The position numbers and the translations under genes are program-made. A stretch of 9,316 nucleotides of DNA from JBEKOF01 sp050015895. Lineage in GTDB: Bacteria; Verrucomicrobiota; Verrucomicrobiia; Limisphaerales; Palsa-1400. Positions within the stretch are counted from its first letter, which is position 1. Every line of letters starts with the position of its first letter. The notes beneath the pieces were generated by a model. The model ran no database searches, had not been told where the DNA came from, and saw only the letters and a program-made list of their open reading frames with translations. The stretch covers positions 1 to 9,316 of the forward strand of contig JBEKAN010000164.1 in assembly GCA_050015895.1 (NCBI GenBank), in the 5' to 3' direction. Shown here in pieces: positions 6,480 through 9,316 of the stretch.

Positions 6480-6515
6480 CAATCCCGGCCAACTGGCCCC
6501 GTTGCGCCCGGCCGC

Positions 6516-9316
6516 TTAATTGCATGGGTTGAAAGAGCAGGAACCTGTGCCGCTCCAGGAACCGGTCCAATTGGAGCCGCCGCCGCCCGTGCCGCCGCCC
6601 ACACAATTGGGTTTGCAGTTCTCCGGCGTGCCGGCGTGGTCCCCACCGGAACTGCCGCTATAGCCGCAGGGGGTGGAGTGGCAGGCCTTCACGCCAATCG
6701 AACTGCACGAAGGCTGGCTGTCGTTATAGCAAGCCGCGCCCCATTGCCAGTTGAAGCCCACTCCAGGGGTGTTGCAGGTGAAATTCCCCTGCCAGCAGAC
6801 TGAGCTGGAACTGGCAAAGTCCGGGTTGCAAGGAATCTGGCAGCCCGCCAGGAAAATCTCGTCGTCTCCAGATGTCGGAAGGGTCGTCGTCCATTTTGTG
6901 CCATTGAAAGAGCACGAGGCCACCGAGCAGCTTGAGGAGAAAACGATGTCGCAGTCGGGCACGGGATAAGTGTAAACTCTTCCGCTCTTGCCGGTGATCG
7001 TGATGCTCGCGCCGGAGCAATGAATGTCAGCCTGCTGGCGGGGGTTGCAACTGATGTGAGAATTGCACCAGATCCAGCCGCTGCCCGGCATCTGGGAATT
7101 GAAGTTGCAATAGATGGACTGCGGCACCGGCACGTTCGTCACGGTCGTGATGGCGGAGGCGTACTCTGTCACCGGCGCGCCCGCGGTAGGAGTGGCTATG
7201 GCCGACGCCGTGTTGGTGAGCGAGCCGACATTGGCCGCCGTCAGTGTGTAAGTCTTGCTGAACGCAAATCCCTGGCCGGGACTCACCGAACTCTGCGAGA
7301 ACACCTGTCCGCCCAGCAACGGGTCAACGACCTGCAACGTGACGCAGTTGTTCCCGATGTTTGTCACCGCGAAGTTATAGCTGATCGTCTGGCCGCACCC
7401 CGCGTTCGTCGGCCCGGTCTTGACTAGTGACACGCCCGTCATGTCGCCCATGTAGGCGAAGTCCAGTCCCGTGACCGTCTGGCAGGCGCTGACCGTCACG
7501 CTGGTCTGGTTGGAGGTCCCGGTGGTCGGGTAAGTCAGCGAGTAACCGGCCGGCGGCGTCACCACCACCGTATACGTTCCCGCGCCGGGATTGGCGAAGC
7601 TAAAATTCCCATTGCTGTCGGTGTTGGTCGTGGCCACCACCGCGCCGCTGGAGTTCTTCAAGGTGATTTTCACCCCGGGAATGCCCGAGTCACCGGAGAA
7701 ATTCGGCGTATAGCGCCCGCTCGTGCAGCCCGCCCCGCTGCAATCATTGATGATCGTTCCCGATATGGACGGCCCGGGGAAACTGGTGATCGTGATCAAT
7801 TGCTCGCAGGAATTGCTCATTCCGCACGCATCCACCGCCGTCCACGTCCGGGTGATGACATAGCCGCCCGTGCAGGCGCCGCTGGCCACGGAGTCACAAT
7901 AGGTCAGCACCGGGCTGGCGCTGCAACCCGAGCTGGAAACCGTCGCCGTGCCCGTCTGCGAGGGAGGAGGAATGTAAACAGGAGCCAAGTGCGACTGGCA
8001 CCAACCGCTGACCTGGCAGCCTTCGAAGCACTGATTGAGGTTGCTGCACAGGGTGCAAAGGTAACTGGGGGTGCAGCCGGAGGGACAACTGCCGCCGCCC
8101 AGGGCGCAATTGGCAATCGCCAGGATGTCCCGCACCTTCTTGCCGTTGCACGGCGAGGTGGCATCGTTGTAAATCAGATTCCCACACGGGCCACAACTGG
8201 AACTGGCGCCGTAATCCCCAAAGTCACAGTTCAACTGCAAGGCGAGAACCTGGGCGCAGAACGATCCGGCGCCGCAGGTGGTGGGATTGGAGGCGCTGGA
8301 CGTCAGGACTCCCGGCGTTCCCGTGAAGCCAAGGCACTCCTTGACGGCGCTGTAGGAGGTGAACTTGAGGCAGTAACCGCTCGCATTGCCGATTTGCACG
8401 CACCCACTGGGGTAAACCGAGGCAAAGCAGTTGTTCAGGACACTGCCGGGATTATAGCCGTTGCAGGGCACCCACCAACTGTTGTTCGGGTTGCCATAGT
8501 TCCAGTTGCCGCACCAACTGGGGGCCGAGCCGGGGTTGCAGAAACTTCCCAGCCAGCCGCTGCTTCCGCCGGAGCCGCCCGTCTGGCAGAAGTTCCAGCA
8601 GTTGTTTCCTGGATTATTTCCCGTCCAGGTCGTCCACCAATTCGTCCACGACACTGGGCAATTGTAGGCATGATAGGACTCATCCCAGTTGATCCACCAT
8701 GTGGGCGGAGTGCCGGACGCGTTGCATGGGCTGCACCAGTCCGTTGGCGTAAAGGTGCAATAAATTGGGGTGTAATTCGTGGCTATCGTCACACTCGGCG
8801 GGCAGGTCACAACCGGGCCGGTGTCGCTCGTCCAGGTGTTGGTCACGTAGGCTGTCGCCACGTTCCCGCATTCGTTGCTCGCGGTGATCGTATAGACTCG
8901 CGTGATCAAGCACGCGTTGGTCGTGTTCGCGCTGGTCACGTTGATCGTGTCCGGGCCGCATCCGCCGCTCGCTGTCAACAATGACTCCACTTGCGCCGCC
9001 GTCGGCACCGTCGAAGGATTGCAACCCAAATATACGCCCGCCGGCACACCGGAGATCGTCGGCGCCACCGTGCTGGCCGTCCAGGTGTATACCATCTGCG
9101 CCTGCCCGCTGTTCCCGCAACTGTCTTTGGCCGTGATCGTGAAGGTCTGCGTCACCACACAGCCGCTCACCACCTCGTTGCTCGTCACCCCAAAGCTCGC
9201 CACCGTCGCCCCGCACAGGGTCGGCACCGTCACCCCGTTGGTCGCCAGATAGTCACTCCCCTGCAAAGCCACAGATGGATTGCATCCCAAATTCTGGTTC
9301 CCCGGCACATGGCCCA
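6516..9316 (-). CDS. Giant Cys-rich secreted multidomain protein (N-terminus outside the window)
   Basis: 930 residues are visible from a GTG at 9308, but the frame continues past the right edge (Gly-His precede that Val), so the start is off-window. Order, numbered from that Val: two 87-residue Ig/HYR-like repeats starting 'LGCNP' (7-93, 94-180); a Trp/Asn/Gly/Cys-rich stretch (about 200-290, 13 Trp); a Cys-rich domain (about 291-440) with 'AQVLALQLNCDFGDYG' and 'KKVRDILAIANCALGGG'; a third HYR-like unit (about 450-512, 'VITRTWTAVDACG'); an SdrD-B/CNA-B-like domain (about 514-620, 'GIPGVKITLKNSSGAVVATT'); a DUF11-like domain (about 624-730, 'TISYNFAVTNIGNNC'); and a C-terminal domain (about 733-865) with 'VYTYPVPDCDIVF' and 'NTPGVGFNWQWGAACY', ending in a Gly/Ser/Cys tail. 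There are 65 Cys (7%), 27 of them in 184-437. All domains are typical of surface proteins; no sorting or anchor signal is seen at the C-terminus. It is likely an extracellular structural or adhesive protein. Confidence 0.85.
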   Translation of the reverse strand, partial: GHVPGNQNLGCNPSVALQGSDYLATNGVTVPTLCGATVASFGVTSNEVVSGCVVTQTFTITAKDSCGNSGQAQMVYTWTASTVAPTISGVPAGVYLGCNPSTVPTAAQVESLLTASGGCGPDTINVTSANTTNACLITRVYTITASNECGNVATAYVTNTWTSDTGPVVTCPPSVTIATNYTPIYCTFTPTDWCSPCNASGTPPTWWINWDESYHAYNCPVSWTNWWTTWTGNNPGNNCWNFCQTGGSGGSSGWLGSFCNPGSAPSWCGNWNYGNPNNSWWVPCNGYNPGSVLNNCFASVYPSGCVQIGNASGYCLKFTSYSAVKECLGFTGTPGVLTSSASNPTTCGAGSFCAQVLALQLNCDFGDYGASSSCGPCGNLIYNDATSPCNGKKVRDILAIANCALGGGSCPSGCTPSYLCTLCSNLNQCFEGCQVSGWCQSHLAPVYIPPPSQTGTATVSSSGCSASPVLTYCDSVASGACTGGYVITRTWTAVDACGMSNSCEQLITITSFPGPSISGTIINDCSGAGCTSGRYTPNFSGDSGIPGVKITLKNSSGAVVATTNTDSNGNFSFANPGAGTYTVVVTPPAGYSLTYPTTGTSNQTSVTVSACQTVTGLDFAYMGDMTGVSLVKTGPTNAGCGQTISYNFAVTNIGNNCVTLQVVDPLLGGQVFSQSSVSPGQGFAFSKTYTLTAANVGSLTNTASAIATPTAGAPVTEYASAITTVTNVPVPQSIYCNFNSQMPGSGWIWCNSHISCNPRQQADIHCSGASITITGKSGRVYTYPVPDCDIVFSSSCSVASCSFNGTKWTTTLPTSGDDEIFLAGCQIPCNPDFASSSSVCWQGNFTCNTPGVGFNWQWGAACYNDSQPSCSSIGVKACHSTPCGYSGSSGGDHAGTPENCKPNCVGGGTGGGGSNWTGSWSGTGSCSFNPCN
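8769..9290 (-). repeat. Two tandem 87-codon 'LGCNP' repeats
   Basis: Protein-level tandem repeats within the Cys-rich gene: unit 1 at 9290-9030 and unit 2 at 9029-8769, each opening 'LGCNPS' and carrying a 'YTITASNECGN' or 'FTITAKDSCGN' strand followed by 'YTWT'/'NTWT' and a Pro-rich joint. Cysteines recur at matching places. The array probably continues beyond the right edge. Confidence 0.65.

Noticed and set aside
7800..8984. Long open frame (394 codons) on the plus strand opposite the Cys-rich gene
   Set aside because: It reads as Arg/Ala/Gly/Val-rich sequence without domains and lies fully antisense to a frame with recognisable repeat, SdrD-B-like and DUF11-like domains; such shadow frames are expected in GC-rich DNA.
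1..9316. CRISPR arrays, tRNA/rRNA genes, transposase or integrase genes
   Set aside because: I looked for these and saw none; the only repeats are protein-level repeats in the Cys-rich gene and the short direct repeat in the DUF1573 gene.

Overview
The window is GC-rich (about 60-65% G+C by eye) with one AT-richer stretch at about 1430-2345. Protein architecture suggests a member of the PVC superphylum, most likely a verrucomicrobial bacterium of the Pedosphaera/Limisphaera kind. The signs are a DUF1573 protein with a proline-rich tail, a rhodanese and DoxX-family pair, and a very long secreted protein built from repeat, SdrD-B-like and DUF11-like domains. This assignment is an inference from family memory; no rRNA or other phylogenetic marker was aligned.

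Layout. Plus strand: the 3' part of a membrane-anchored TPR protein (window edge to 821), followed directly by a decayed gene (about 823-1389) whose single reading frame is broken by two TAG codons. Then comes an AT-rich island holding one minus-strand gene (1498-2298) for a two-TM, coiled-coil protein with a C-terminal domain of unknown function. Next to it is a short TPR remnant (2313-2585). From there to the right edge everything is on the minus strand. Read in the direction of transcription: a giant Cys-rich secreted protein (beginning off the right edge, ending at 6516), a DUF1573 protein (6409-4778), a membrane-anchored rhodanese (4752-4129), a DoxX/MauE-like membrane protein (4132-3605, overlapping the rhodanese by 4 bp), tryptophanyl-tRNA synthetase (3566-2601), and the TPR remnant 15 nt after trpS. 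The short gaps suggest that DUF1573, rhodanese, DoxX and trpS form one operon.

How they may work together. Rhodanese (sulfur transfer) and the CxC-containing DoxX/MauE-like protein form a tight envelope sulfur/thiol pair, preceded by a DUF1573 protein with a CSC motif. The gene upstream of these encodes a secreted protein with 65 cysteines in the visible 930 residues. A role of the pair in envelope thiol chemistry, including disulfide formation in that protein, is a hypothesis only.

The two most interesting observations are (1) a 116-residue helical module sitting in frame inside a beta-sandwich domain of the DUF1573 protein, flanked by a perfect 10-bp direct repeat exactly 348 bp apart, which looks like an intragenic insertion; and (2) the Cys-rich protein, where cysteines appear to occupy positions that are hydrophobic or small in the families I recall, reminiscent of the disulfide-linked Cys-rich, DUF11-bearing envelope proteins of Chlamydiae.
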